Source: Rhodoblastus sp963727035 (GTDB lineage Bacteria > Pseudomonadota > Alphaproteobacteria > Rhizobiales > Beijerinckiaceae). Taken from it: a DNA stretch of 64,000 nt. The notes below the pieces were generated by a model that was not told the origin of the DNA, searched no databases, and worked only from the letters and a program-made list of their open reading frames with translations. The position numbers and the translations under genes were made by a program. The first letter of the stretch is position 1. Each line of letters starts with the position of its first letter. Shown piece after piece: positions 7,775 through 17,025 of the stretch. Location: assembly GCA_963727035.1 (NCBI GenBank), contig CAVSEY010000003.1, positions 74,433-138,432 of the forward strand, written 5' to 3'.

Positions 7775-9205
7775 TTAACCCGCCCTAAGGCCGGCGGCCC
7801 CTTCCAGCGCCGCGATGAAGGCGTCGATGTCCTCGCGACCCGTCCGGTGATTGACCAGAGCGCAGCGGATGACCGGCTCGCCGTTCAAAATGGTCAGGGA
7901 CGGGGCGGCGGCGCCGGAGAGGTGAAGTTTTTCGACAAGGACGCGGTTGCACGGCCCGGCGTCCGCGCCGCGCAAACCGAAGCAGACGATATTCAGCGTC
8001 ACCGGCGCCTTGACCTCGAACAGGGCGCCTTCGCTCAGGCGTTGCGCGAGATATTGCGCAAGATCGCAGGTGTGCTCGATGGAGCGGCCGAGCGCCTCGG
8101 TTCCGAACACTTTTAAGGTGAACCAGACTTTCAGCGCCTGAAAGCCGCGCGAGAGATCGGGGCCGTAATCGCAGGGCCAGAATTCGCCCGCCGCGAGGCC
8201 GCGCGCCGCCCGCGTCAGATAGGCGTTGGAGCTGACAAAAGTCTTTTTCTGCATTTCGCCGTCGCGGGTGAGCAGAAAACCCGCCGAATAGGGAACCTGG
8301 CCCCATTTGTGGAAATCGAAGGCGATCGAATTGGCGCGCTCCATGCCTTTGAGCCGCGGCGCGAGGCGGGGCGAGAAGGCGGCGAGCGCGCCGAAGGCGC
8401 CGTCGACATGGAGCCACATCCCCTCCGCCGCCGCGAGATCGGCCAGTTGGTCCAATGGGTCGAGCGCGCCGAGATTGACCGTGCCCGCCGTGCCGACCAG
8501 CAAAAAGGGCGTCGCGCCCTGCGCGCGATCCTCCGCGATCAGGGCGCGCAAAGCCGCGACCTGGACGGCGCCGTCAGGGCCGCAGGGCGCCCGGCGCAGA
8601 TTTTTGGAGCCGATCCCGGCCATTTCCATCGCCTGGGCGATGCAGCCATGGGCGGCCTCGGACGTATAGGCGCGCAACGCCAGCGAAGGCGGCGCGCCGG
8701 AGCGCCGCGCTTCCTCGCCGAGCAAGGCGACGCGCGCGACCAGAACCGCGAGGAAATTGGCGATCGAAGTTCCGGTGACGAAAAGCCCGGCGGAAGTTTC
8801 GGGAAAGCCAAAAGCCTGGCGCATCCAAAGCGTGATCTGGCGCTCGACCTCGATCCCGATATGGTCGCGGCCGCCGCAATTGGCGTTGAGCCCTGCCGCC
8901 AGCATTTCCGCGACCATGCCGACCGGCGTCCCGGCGCCATGGACCCAGCCCATGAAGGCGGGATGGAGATTGCCGGTGGAAAAAGGCTTGATCGCCTCGT
9001 CGAAAATGCTGAGCGCCTCGCCGAGCGACGAGCCTTTTTTCGGCAGGTCGCTGATGAAGCGCGCGCGAATCTCGGGCGGCGCGGGGGTCCAGACCGGACG
9101 CTCCCGCACCGTTCTGATATGGTCGATCATGCCGTCCAGCGCGGCATGGGCCAGAGCGCGAAATTCTTCCCAGTCGCCAGGGTCGAGCTCTGAGCCCGCC
9201 GTCAC
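7775..9205 (-). CDS. Group II pyridoxal-phosphate-dependent decarboxylase (aromatic-amino-acid/glutamate/diaminobutyrate type)
   Basis: A 476-residue fold-type I PLP enzyme. GLFVTGTSIANFLAVLVAR, TSEAAHGCIAQAMEMAG, WLHVDGAFGALAAF and FDFHKWGQVPYSAGFLL are the hallmark blocks of group II decarboxylases; the lysine in FHKWGQ should bind PLP and the Asp in HVDGAFG its ring nitrogen. The GTG at 9205 is chosen because it overlaps the stop of the upstream gene as GTGA; a longer frame reaching 9382 runs antiparallel to nothing but lacks homology. It is third in a coupled cassette with an ATP-grasp-like protein and another PLP enzyme, so it probably decarboxylates an amino acid or conjugate made by that cassette. 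The substrate is unknown. Confidence 0.88.
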   Translation of the reverse strand: MTAGSELDPGDWEEFRALAHAALDGMIDHIRTVRERPVWTPAPPEIRARFISDLPKKGSSLGEALSIFDEAIKPFSTGNLHPAFMGWVHGAGTPVGMVAEMLAAGLNANCGGRDHIGIEVERQITLWMRQAFGFPETSAGLFVTGTSIANFLAVLVARVALLGEEARRSGAPPSLALRAYTSEAAHGCIAQAMEMAGIGSKNLRRAPCGPDGAVQVAALRALIAEDRAQGATPFLLVGTAGTVNLGALDPLDQLADLAAAEGMWLHVDGAFGALAAFSPRLAPRLKGMERANSIAFDFHKWGQVPYSAGFLLTRDGEMQKKTFVSSNAYLTRAARGLAAGEFWPCDYGPDLSRGFQALKVWFTLKVFGTEALGRSIEHTCDLAQYLAQRLSEGALFEVKAPVTLNIVCFGLRGADAGPCNRVLVEKLHLSGAAAPSLTILNGEPVIRCALVNHRTGREDIDAFIAALEGAAGLRAG

Positions 9206-10443
9206 AAGGGCTCCCTGGCAGGGTGGGCGGCGCGACGCCGCAGCATGTTCTGGAAGGCGGAAAAAATTTTTGTCATCTGCGGCGGCTTGTAGGGAAAGAG
9301 GTCTTGTCGATCGAGCGCATGGATGATCATCGCCGTACCGGCCTCGAAGATCAACAGGTCGCGGTCGTGGGTTTCGGCGCAATCGAGCAGGACGTAATCG
9401 AGCCCCGTGCGCCGCCGGATGGCCTCGAAAGCGCGTGCATGACGGGCGGCGAAATCCACGTCGAAATTCGCCATGAAACGTGCTTCTTCGGCGCGATGGG
9501 CCGGATTGTCCATCATTTCGGCGTTGAGATAATGGACCATCCAGCGCGGCGAAACCGCCATATGGACGGGATGAGGCGCGCCGTCGATCAGAACGATGCG
9601 ATATTTGCGGAAAAGCCCGTCGGCGCCGCTGTAATCGACAAAGGGCGCGACGTAATGAGCCAAGCCTCGCGTTTCGGCGAGATAGGCATCAAGCTCCGTT
9701 CGGCTTTCGATCTTGCGCAGGCCGTCCCCGGCATGGGAGCCGGCCGGGCGGGCGATGAAGGGAAAGTCGAGCCCCTCGGCCGCGCCAAGCTGCGCCCGGT
9801 CGAGCCGCCGCACCGGCGGGACGAGGACGCCGGGCGCGTCCCGCATGAGCGTGGAAAAGCCGTCGCGGGTCAGGGCGGCGATTTTCTGCGGCGCATTGAC
9901 CAGCGGTCGAGGCCAGAAGGGCGCCGCCGCCGCGAGCATTTGCAGGAGCGGCAGATTGGCGTCGGATTCGGCCACCGCGACAAAGGCGACGTCATGCTCG
10001 GGAAGGGCTTCCGGCAGCGGCCTTTCGGGCGTGAGATAAAGCGCGTCGAGGGCGATGTCGCTCTGTTCGAGCAGGAATTCGAGCGGCGTATTGGCCATGA
10101 AGTCGCCGGGCGCCATCAGGGCCAGCAGCCGCAGCGGCGCGGCGCCGGTCGGAGCGTGGGTGAAATGGCGCGCGCGGCGCAAGGCGTCGGCCTGAAGCGC
10201 GATGCGATTGGCGCTGCTGCCCAGAACCTGCTGGATCGTCGAGAGGTCGAGCCAGGCCGCCGCATCGGCGGCGTCGCGCTCGATCCGCGCGACAAGCTGC
10301 GACACCACCGGCGCGAAATCGCCGCCCTGCATGGCGTGGCGGGTGATCGCCGCCAATCCGATCAGAGGCGCCGAGGCGGTCGCCGCGCCGGAATTGGAAA
10401 TCGAAAAATGCAAAACGCTCTCCCTCGCTTCGGCGCCCGTCAT
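9202..10443 (-). CDS. ATP-grasp-like protein of unknown substrate
   Basis: A 413-residue protein starting at the ATG at 10443, which overlaps the preceding stop (ATGA). Residues about 1-110 are helical (SGAATASAPLIGLAAITRHA). The middle part resembles a pre-ATP-grasp domain (residues 120-240), and the end resembles RimK-type ATP-grasp folds, with FPFIARPAGSHAGDGLRKI as the nucleotide-grasping lysine-loop region (here arginine), FRKYRIVLIDGAPHPVHMA, and DYVLLDCAETHDRDLLIFEAGTAM as the metal-binding end. Such proteins ligate a carboxylate to an amine using ATP. Its position between two PLP enzymes suggests a small peptide-like metabolite. The assignment rests on motif shape, not on a close named relative. 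Confidence 0.65.
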   Translation of the reverse strand: MTGAEARESVLHFSISNSGAATASAPLIGLAAITRHAMQGGDFAPVVSQLVARIERDAADAAAWLDLSTIQQVLGSSANRIALQADALRRARHFTHAPTGAAPLRLLALMAPGDFMANTPLEFLLEQSDIALDALYLTPERPLPEALPEHDVAFVAVAESDANLPLLQMLAAAAPFWPRPLVNAPQKIAALTRDGFSTLMRDAPGVLVPPVRRLDRAQLGAAEGLDFPFIARPAGSHAGDGLRKIESRTELDAYLAETRGLAHYVAPFVDYSGADGLFRKYRIVLIDGAPHPVHMAVSPRWMVHYLNAEMMDNPAHRAEEARFMANFDVDFAARHARAFEAIRRRTGLDYVLLDCAETHDRDLLIFEAGTAMIIHALDRQDLFPYKPPQMTKIFSAFQNMLRRRAAHPAREPL

Positions 10444-11927
10444 GGGCGCGCGTTCACCAAGAATTTCCATTTCGCGAACAGGGCGGAAAGATCGCCGGCG
10501 AGGGGGCTGAGCGCGCGTTGGAATGGCACGCCCGAGGCGCAAAGCGCGGCGATATCGCTGACCGTCGGCGCGCCGAGGCAGACGCGCAGGGCCTGATCCG
10601 CCCCGACCGTCACTGGCTGGCCAACGTGGAAAATGCGCGCGGCGCTGCCCCAGGCGCCGGAGGGCCACCGCAGGGCGCGCTGGAGCTCCGCCGCCTGATC
10701 GGCGGAAATTGGCGCGGCGTCGGAATGGCGCGCGGCGACGGAAACGATGGTCCGCGCCCAAACCGGGCCTTCGCCCGGCTCATCAAGGGCGTTCAGGCCA
10801 GCCTCTCGCGCGCGTTCGACCGCGAGCGCGCGGAAATCTTGCGCGATTTTCTCGCCGAGCGCCGGCGGAATGGCGTGAAAGGCTTCCATTTCCGCAAGCG
10901 CCGCCTCCCAGCGCAGGCCGAGGCCGATATTGGCGTGGCCGCCAAAACCTTCCGAGCCGCCGCGCATAGACGCCGGCCAGTCGTACAAGGCGGTTTGCGC
11001 GGCCAAACCTTCCGGCAGGCGGAAATGTTTGAGCCGCACGCGCAACGCCTCGGGCAGGAGCAGTGCGCCGCAGAAGGGCGGCCCACAGAAAAATTTGGAG
11101 CCCGTAATCGCGACCATAAAGCCGCAGCCGAGCAGATCGCCGATGTGCGACGGCGGCCCGCGCATCTGGCAGCAATCGGCCAGCACGAAAACCTTTTCCG
11201 GCGCGCGGGCGCGCAATTCCAGCGCGGCGGCGCGGGAAAAGCCGGAAAGCCCGGTCTTCGACACGTCGAGCAGATGGGCGATGACGGCGCGGCCTTTTGT
11301 CAGCGCGGCCTCCGCCTTGGCCAGAACCTCCGCGTCCACTTCGGCGCTTGAGCGCGCAAAACCGTCGGCGCCCCGGATTTCGACCGTCTCGACCGCGATG
11401 TCGTGATCTTCCCAGCCCGCGAGCCTGCGATGGAGGGCGCAAGACTGGAAATGCAGGCCGCCCGCCGCCAGCGCGACGCCGCGCCCGGTCTCCCGCGGTC
11501 CGACCACGATATTGGTGATGGGCCGGGCCGTCGCATCATCCGCGATCGCCAGCGCCAGGAATTCGGCGTCCGTGCCCGAGCCGGTCAGAACCGCTTCGCC
11601 CGCTCCGGCAAAAGCGGCGACGCGACGGCGGATGTCGTCGAACCAGGCGGCAAAGCCAAGCCGCTCGCGCGCATCGTCGGAATGCAGGCGCCGCCAGGCC
11701 GAGGCGGCGGCATGCCAGCCGCGCGGCGTGATGGCGGAAGCGGTCGATGAGGAAAAATATGTTTCATCCGGCGCGGGCCGCGCGGTCAGGCCGTAAAAAT
11801 TGCGCCCGCTGACCGGATCGGCGGCGATGCGCTCATCGCCGCCGGAGAGCAGCGCGGCGGCAAGGCTCGCGTCGCGCCCGCGCCTCGGCTCGCCCGGCGC
11901 ATTGGTCCTTGTCGCGGTGAGAAGCAT
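10440..11927 (-). CDS. Fold-type I PLP-dependent enzyme, aminotransferase class V-like
   Basis: A 495-residue protein with fold-type I PLP features: a glycine-rich cofactor loop (AVLTGSGTDAEFLALAIA), the ring-nitrogen aspartate in VFVLADCCQMRG, and a likely Schiff-base lysine in VAITGSKFFCGPPFCGALLL. The arrangement resembles cysteine desulfurase/aminotransferase class V enzymes, but the cysteine loop of NifS is not seen. It is the first gene of the three-gene cassette and is followed with a four-base overlap by the ATP-grasp-like gene. The substrate is not predictable. Confidence 0.7.
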   Translation of the reverse strand: MLLTATRTNAPGEPRRGRDASLAAALLSGGDERIAADPVSGRNFYGLTARPAPDETYFSSSTASAITPRGWHAAASAWRRLHSDDARERLGFAAWFDDIRRRVAAFAGAGEAVLTGSGTDAEFLALAIADDATARPITNIVVGPRETGRGVALAAGGLHFQSCALHRRLAGWEDHDIAVETVEIRGADGFARSSAEVDAEVLAKAEAALTKGRAVIAHLLDVSKTGLSGFSRAAALELRARAPEKVFVLADCCQMRGPPSHIGDLLGCGFMVAITGSKFFCGPPFCGALLLPEALRVRLKHFRLPEGLAAQTALYDWPASMRGGSEGFGGHANIGLGLRWEAALAEMEAFHAIPPALGEKIAQDFRALAVERAREAGLNALDEPGEGPVWARTIVSVAARHSDAAPISADQAAELQRALRWPSGAWGSAARIFHVGQPVTVGADQALRVCLGAPTVSDIAALCASGVPFQRALSPLAGDLSALFAKWKFLVNARP

Positions 11928-12014
11928 TTTCGACCGTTCCGTCGCGACGCGCCGCGATGGATCGGCCGTCCGTCCCGTTCAGAAGAACGCTCCAGACTTG
12001 TGTCAGGCTGTCGG

Positions 12015-12566
12015 CTATGGCTTCCACTTGATCGAGCAGCCGATCGAGGGCGTCTGATCGGCCGGGATTTCATTGGTCGCCGCGATCACGCGCATGGATT
12101 CGAGCAATTCACGCCGCGCGCCGGGCGGCGGCGGATCCCTTCGGCCCTCGTCCAGGCGGCCGCGATATTTCAGCTTGCCGTCGGCGCCATAGCCAAAGAA
12201 ATCCGGGGTGCAGACGGCGCCATAGGTCCGCGCGACCTGCTGCGATTCGTCGTGCAGATAGGGAAAGGGCAAAGCGTGCTGCCTGGCGAAATCCTTCATC
12301 TTGGGGAAGGAATCGTCGGGATAGGTCACGGCGTCGTTCGAACAGATCGCCGCGAAGCCAATTCCCTCGGACATCAGCGCGCGGGCGTCCTTGACCAGAC
12401 GATCGACGATGGCGAGCACATAGGGGCAATGATTGCAGATGAAGACGACCACGGTTCCCTTCGGCCCGGCGATGTCGGTGAAGGAATAGGTCTTGCCGTC
12501 GACGCCCGGCAGGGAAAAAGCCGGCGCCTGAATATCCAGCACGATGTCGGTGGGACTGGCGGCCAT
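12015..12566 (-). CDS. Thioredoxin-fold protein, AhpC/TSA-like (thiol-disulfide oxidoreductase or peroxiredoxin-like)
   Basis: A 183-residue thioredoxin-fold protein. The redox motif CNHCPY follows the first beta strand (TVVVFICNHCPYVLAI), and AVCTPDFFGYGADGKLKYRGRLD is typical of the AhpC/TSA-like group in which this CNHCPYV motif occurs. The ATG at 12566 is preferred because a GGAG stands six bases upstream; a TTG at 12578 is also in frame. There is no signal peptide, so it is probably cytoplasmic. It lies between the PLP cassette and katG and may belong to the oxidative-stress group downstream. Confidence 0.88.
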   Translation of the reverse strand: MAASPTDIVLDIQAPAFSLPGVDGKTYSFTDIAGPKGTVVVFICNHCPYVLAIVDRLVKDARALMSEGIGFAAICSNDAVTYPDDSFPKMKDFARQHALPFPYLHDESQQVARTYGAVCTPDFFGYGADGKLKYRGRLDEGRRDPPPPGARRELLESMRVIAATNEIPADQTPSIGCSIKWKP

Positions 12567-12678
12567 CACGCGCTCCAAGGTTTGAGGGTTGGGCGAGACT
12601 GGCCGTTTCCGAATCGGGAATCAACCCATCGCGCCGCGAGGCTCCGTAGAGAACGTCGCGCGACTAATCGGAAAAGAT

Positions 12679-12700
12679 GATTAAAAAATAAGTTTTAATC
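12679..12700. promoter_or_regulatory. AT-rich inverted repeat upstream of katG, GATTAAAA-N6-TTTTAATC
   Basis: A perfect 8-bp inverted repeat with a 6-bp spacer in an otherwise GC-rich intergenic region, about 165 bp upstream of katG and on the far side of the divergent thioredoxin gene's leader. It could be an operator for a peroxide or iron regulator of katG, but it does not match a regulator consensus that can be named with confidence. Confidence 0.45.
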
Positions 12701-12864
12701 GGTTGGCCGCCAAGACCCGGCCCGTGTCACTGTAGCGCCAAGATTGAGGGCCTGTATGGAGTCGGGTCGTCGCGCCGCTTTTTTGGCCTCGCGCGACCAG
12801 CAATGAACCGGGCCGCTTTCGCCGGGCGCGACGATAAATGAAAAATCTCGGGAGGAGGAAGACC

Positions 12865-15033
12865 ATGAATGAAATGTCGAAGGCTCAGGGAAAATGTCCC
12901 GTGGCGCACGGCGCCGTCACATCCGCCGGCGACGCCATAGATTGGTGGCCGAAGGCGCTCAATCTCGACATCCTTCATCAGCATGACGCCAAGACCAATC
13001 CCATGCCGAAGGGTTTCAACTACCGGGACGAGGTCAAGAAACTCGATTTCGCGGCGCTCAAGCAAGACCTTCACGCGCTGATGACCGACAGCCAGGACTG
13101 GTGGCCGGCGGATTGGGGCCATTATGGCGGGTTGATGATCCGCATGGCCTGGCATTCGGCGGGCACCTACCGCATCGCCGACGGGCGCGGCGGCGGCGGC
13201 AGGGGCAATCAGCGTTTCGCCCCGATCAATTCCTGGCCGGACAATGTCAATCTCGACAAGGCGCGCCGGCTGCTGTGGCCGATCAAGAAGAAATACGGCA
13301 ACAAGTTGAGCTGGGCCGACCTGATCATCCTGGCCGGCAATATCGCCTATGAGTTGATGGGGTTCAAAACCTTCGGCTATGGCTTCGGCCGCGAGGACAT
13401 CTGGCATCCGGACAAGGACACCTATTGGGGTTCGGAGAAGCAATGGCTGGCCCCGACGGGCAGCGACGGCAACCGCTATTCCGGCGAGCGCGACCTCGAG
13501 AACCCGCTGGCCGCGGTGATGATGGGCCTGATCTATGTGAACCCCGAAGGCGTGGACGGCAAGCCCGATCCGCTGAAGACCGCGCGCGACGTCCGCGAGA
13601 CCTTCGCCCGCATGGCGATGAACGACGAGGAAACCGTGGCTTTGACCGCGGGCGGCCACACCGTCGGCAAGACCCACGGCAATGGCGACGCCGCCAGGCT
13701 CGGCCCGGTTCCGGAAGGCGCCGACGTCGAGGAACAGGGCCTGGGCTGGATGAACCATTCCAGCCGGAGCGTCGGCCGCAATACGATGTCCAGCGGTCTC
13801 GAAGGGGCCTGGACCACGCATCCGACCCGGTGGGACAATGGCTATTTCGACATGTTGCTCAACCATGAGTGGGAGCTGAAGAAAAGCCCCGCCGGCGCCT
13901 GGCAATGGGAGCCGATCGACATCAAGGAAGAGGACATGCCGGTCGATGTCGAGGATTCCTCGATCCGACATAAGCCGATGATGACCGACGCCGACATGGC
14001 GATGAAAATGGATCCGGAATATCGCAAGATTTCGGAGCGCTTCCACAAGGACCAGGCCGCCTTCTCCGATGCTTTTGCGCGGGCCTGGTTCAAGCTCACC
14101 CATCGCGACATGGGGCCCAAGGCGCGTTACATCGGCCCGGATGTGCCGAGCGAAGACCTGATCTGGCAGGACCCCGTTCCGGCCGGGCGCCGCGACTATG
14201 ACGTGAACGCGGTCAAGGCCCGCATCGCCGCCAGCGGCCTGTCCGTCGCTGAAATGGTGACGACCGCCTGGGACAGCGCCCGCACCTTCCGCGGCTCCGA
14301 CAAACGCGGCGGCGCCAATGGCGCGCGCATCCGCCTCAGCCCCCAGAAGGACTGGGACGGCAATGAGCCGGCGCGTCTCGCCAAGGTTCTGGCCGTGTTG
14401 GAGCCGATCGCCAAAGAAAGCGGCGCGAGCCTTGCCGACGTGATCGTGCTCGCCGGCAATGTCGGCGTGGAACAGGCGATCAAGGCCGCCGGATTCAACG
14501 TGGAGGCTCCCTTCGCGCCGGGCCGCGGCGACGCGAGCGAGGCCATGACCGACGCCGCGTCTTTCGCGGTGCTGGAGCCGCTCCATGACGGCTATCGCAA
14601 CTGGCTGAAGAAGGATTATGTCGTCACGCCGGAAGAGATGCTGCTCGACCGCACCCAGTTGATGGGCCTGACCGCCGTCGAGATGACCTGCCTGATCGGC
14701 GGCATGCGCGCGCTTGGGGCCAATCATGGCGGCGCGAAGCATGGCGTCTTCACCGATCGTGAAGGCGTCCTGACCAATGACTTCTTCGTCAACCTGACCG
14801 ACATGGCCAATAGCTGGGTTCCGGCGGGCGCCAACCTCTATGAGGTTCGCGACCGCACGACCGGCAAGGTCAAATGGACGGCGACCCGGGTCGATCTCGT
14901 CTTCGGGTCGAACTCGATTTTGCGCGCCTATGCGGAAGTCTATGCGCAGGACGACAACAAGGAGAAATTCGTTCGCGACTTCGTCGCCGCCTGGACCAAG
15001 GTGATGAACGCCGACCGCTTCGATCTCGCCTGA
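12865..15033 (+). CDS. katG: Catalase-peroxidase KatG
   Basis: A 722-residue bifunctional haem catalase-peroxidase that removes hydrogen peroxide in the cytoplasm. The ATG at 12865 is chosen over 12838 because GGGAGGAGGA sits just upstream. The distal-haem block MIRMAWHSAGTYR supplies the active-site Arg, Trp and His. GGHTVGKTHG carries the proximal haem-ligand His. The Tyr in LIYVNPEG and a Met some 26 residues later fit the Met-Tyr-Trp adduct needed for catalase activity. The duplicated C-terminal peroxidase domain is complete. A strong hairpin follows at 15061. It sits with peroxiredoxin and ferritin-like genes, forming a peroxide-defence cluster. Confidence 0.98.
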   Translation: MNEMSKAQGKCPVAHGAVTSAGDAIDWWPKALNLDILHQHDAKTNPMPKGFNYRDEVKKLDFAALKQDLHALMTDSQDWWPADWGHYGGLMIRMAWHSAGTYRIADGRGGGGRGNQRFAPINSWPDNVNLDKARRLLWPIKKKYGNKLSWADLIILAGNIAYELMGFKTFGYGFGREDIWHPDKDTYWGSEKQWLAPTGSDGNRYSGERDLENPLAAVMMGLIYVNPEGVDGKPDPLKTARDVRETFARMAMNDEETVALTAGGHTVGKTHGNGDAARLGPVPEGADVEEQGLGWMNHSSRSVGRNTMSSGLEGAWTTHPTRWDNGYFDMLLNHEWELKKSPAGAWQWEPIDIKEEDMPVDVEDSSIRHKPMMTDADMAMKMDPEYRKISERFHKDQAAFSDAFARAWFKLTHRDMGPKARYIGPDVPSEDLIWQDPVPAGRRDYDVNAVKARIAASGLSVAEMVTTAWDSARTFRGSDKRGGANGARIRLSPQKDWDGNEPARLAKVLAVLEPIAKESGASLADVIVLAGNVGVEQAIKAAGFNVEAPFAPGRGDASEAMTDAASFAVLEPLHDGYRNWLKKDYVVTPEEMLLDRTQLMGLTAVEMTCLIGGMRALGANHGGAKHGVFTDREGVLTNDFFVNLTDMANSWVPAGANLYEVRDRTTGKVKWTATRVDLVFGSNSILRAYAEVYAQDDNKEKFVRDFVAAWTKVMNADRFDLA

Positions 15034-15060
15034 CCGGCGCGGAAAATCCCGGATGAAGGG

Positions 15061-15092
15061 GGCGGCGTTTCAAGGCGGCTTGAAACGCCGCC
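15061..15092. terminator. Hairpin terminator after katG
   Basis: A perfect 14-bp stem (GGCGGCGTTTCAAG pairing with CTTGAAACGCCGCC) with a 4-nt loop starts 27 bp after the katG stop. It is followed by CTTCCC rather than a strong T run, so it may be an imperfect intrinsic terminator or an mRNA-stabilising hairpin. Confidence 0.75.
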
Positions 15093-15171
15093 CTTCCCTG
15101 TCGGAAAGGTCAAACTTTCGGACGGTCTGGCGCGTAGAACATGTGTCGGAACGCCAAAAAGGGGACACATC

Positions 15172-15723
15172 ATGAAAAGCTTGGTCGCGGGGCTTCTTGT
15201 AGGTCTGTTGTGCGCGACCGCGAGCCGGGCGGAAATGAAGATCGGCGCCATGGCGCCGGATTTCACCCTTCAGGCGGCGGTCGGCGGCAAGACCTTTTCC
15301 TTCCATCTCGCCCAGGCGCTGAAAAAAGGCCCGGTCGTGCTTTATTTCTATCCCAAGTCGTTCACCCCCGGCTGCACCATCGAGGCGCATGAATTCGCCG
15401 AGAACGCCGCCAATTTCGCGGACGCCGGCGCGAGCCTGATCGGCGTCTCGAACGACACGATCGCAACCCAGATCGATTTTTCGTCGCGCGAATGCCGCGA
15501 CAAATTCCCGGTCGGCGCCGACGCCGACGGCAAGGTCATTCGCGCCTATGATTCGCAAATGCTGAAGCTCGGCGGTTTGGGGCCGGCGATGGCGAATCGC
15601 GTTTCCTATGTGATCGCGCCGGACGGCCGGATTCTTTATGTTTATGTCGATTCCTCGCCTTATAAACATATCACCAACACCCTGGCCGTCGTGCGCAAGT
15701 GGCGGGCGGATCATCCGCTCTGA
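15172..15723 (+). CDS. Periplasmic peroxiredoxin (Bcp/AhpC-TSA type)
   Basis: A 183-residue protein with a clear signal peptide (KSLVAGLLVGLLCATASRA, cleavage after about residue 21). A peroxiredoxin domain follows: APDFTLQAAVGGKTFSF and YPKSFTPGCTIEAHEF, whose TPGC holds the peroxidatic cysteine. A further cysteine in SSRECRDKF could resolve the disulfide. VIAPDGRILYVYVD is the usual C-terminal strand pair. It would reduce peroxides in the periplasm, complementing cytoplasmic KatG encoded just upstream. GGGGA is present nine bases before the ATG. Confidence 0.92.
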   Translation: MKSLVAGLLVGLLCATASRAEMKIGAMAPDFTLQAAVGGKTFSFHLAQALKKGPVVLYFYPKSFTPGCTIEAHEFAENAANFADAGASLIGVSNDTIATQIDFSSRECRDKFPVGADADGKVIRAYDSQMLKLGGLGPAMANRVSYVIAPDGRILYVYVDSSPYKHITNTLAVVRKWRADHPL

Positions 15724-15858
15724 ACGCCTCGGTCCGCTCCACCGATCAGACCGCAAAAGCCATGCGCGGCCCGGATCGAGGGCTGACGCCTGCCGCGTCC
15801 TGGTCTATGGATCAGCGCGAAACACAAGAACGAAGGTTGATAACGGAGACCTGGGCCA

Positions 15859-16758
15859 ATGACCGGAGATGTGGCGGCCGTCGAGGCCAGCGATTTCGCG
15901 ATGCGCAACTGGAAGGCGAAGGACGCCGGCCCGGTTCGGATCGGCTCGCCCGCGCATCTGCGCATGTTCGCGCAAATGCTGCTCGACACCCATAATCCGT
16001 ACAAACCGGCAGTGATCGAATGGCCGAAACTCGCGCCGGACGCCCTGGCGCGGGTCACCTCGCTGCCGATCTGGGACATCGCCGTCCAGACCGAGGGCCG
16101 CGCCTCGATCCGGGTCAAGAGCTTCGCCGCCACCGTGACCGAGCCCCTGCTGCGGCAAGCTTTGGAGATGGACGCGGGCGAAGAGGAGCGCCACAAGGTC
16201 GTCCTGTCCAAACTGGTCGAGGCCTATGGGATCAAGCTCGCCCCCGAGCCCGATTACGCTGCGCCCAAGGACGCGCTCTGGGCGTGGCTCGTGACCGGTT
16301 ACAGCGAATGCATCGACAGTTTCTTCGCCTTCGGCCTGTTCGAAACCGCGCGCCGCTCGGGCTTTTTCCCCGACGAGCTGGTCGAGACCTTCGAGCCGGT
16401 GATCCAGGAGGAGGCGCGCCATATCCTGTTCTTCGTCAACTGGGTCGCGTGGCGGCGGCGCAACCTGCCGCTCCTGAAACGCCTGTCGTTCCGGCTGACC
16501 GAAATCGCGGTCTGGATGTTCCTGATATATGAGCGGATCGGCATCGCGCGCGGCTTGGACACCGGCGGCGAAATGCAGGACGCCAATTTCGCCATGCAGG
16601 GATCGAGCGCGATCGGCGTGGACCTGTCGCTGGCGGAGCTGATCGATCTCTGTCTCGCCGAGAACGACCGCCGCATGGCTGGCTATGACCAGAGGCTGCT
16701 CCGGCCGAGGCTGGCTCCGACGCTCGCGCGATTCGCCCGGCGTTTCATCAAGCCGTGA
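15859..16758 (+). CDS. Ferritin-like di-iron domain protein
   Basis: A 299-residue helical protein with a ferritin-like four-helix arrangement. Two iron-binding E-x-x-H-type elements are visible: GEEERHKVVLSKL near residue 113 and QEEARHILFFVNW near residue 190. Further glutamates occur in IAVQTEGRAS and TGYSECIDSFFAF. These match carboxylate-bridged di-iron proteins. The sequence after residue 200 is basic and hydrophobic (FRLTEIAVWMFLIYERIG) and may touch the membrane. The exact reaction is unknown. Its place after katG and peroxiredoxin suggests iron or peroxide handling. Confidence 0.75.
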   Translation: MTGDVAAVEASDFAMRNWKAKDAGPVRIGSPAHLRMFAQMLLDTHNPYKPAVIEWPKLAPDALARVTSLPIWDIAVQTEGRASIRVKSFAATVTEPLLRQALEMDAGEEERHKVVLSKLVEAYGIKLAPEPDYAAPKDALWAWLVTGYSECIDSFFAFGLFETARRSGFFPDELVETFEPVIQEEARHILFFVNWVAWRRRNLPLLKRLSFRLTEIAVWMFLIYERIGIARGLDTGGEMQDANFAMQGSSAIGVDLSLAELIDLCLAENDRRMAGYDQRLLRPRLAPTLARFARRFIKP

Positions 16759-17025
16759 AGCGGCGCGGCCCGGCAAGGCGCGAAACCTTCCGCGGCCGCC
16801 CGGCGCCCCGCGGCTCTCGAACGACGATTCGAACCGACACGGCCAGCCTCGCTGGCGCCGAAGGATTTAGCGCCGCGGGGTATTTTCATTTTGTCGCATT
16901 CGAATATGATGGTGCGTAAATATAAGCTTGAGCTTAGCCTTGAGCGCGGCCTGCTGGGCTGGCCGCGGGGCGATGGCCGAGACTTGTCGGCAAAACCATG
17001 TCGGCACAACAACGGAGGAAACTAG

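Noticed and set aside
12727..14742. 671-codon open frame on the minus strand opposite katG
   Set aside because: It is a GC-driven shadow of katG: composition is rich in His, Arg, Gly and Ala, without any domain, and the plus-strand gene is certain.
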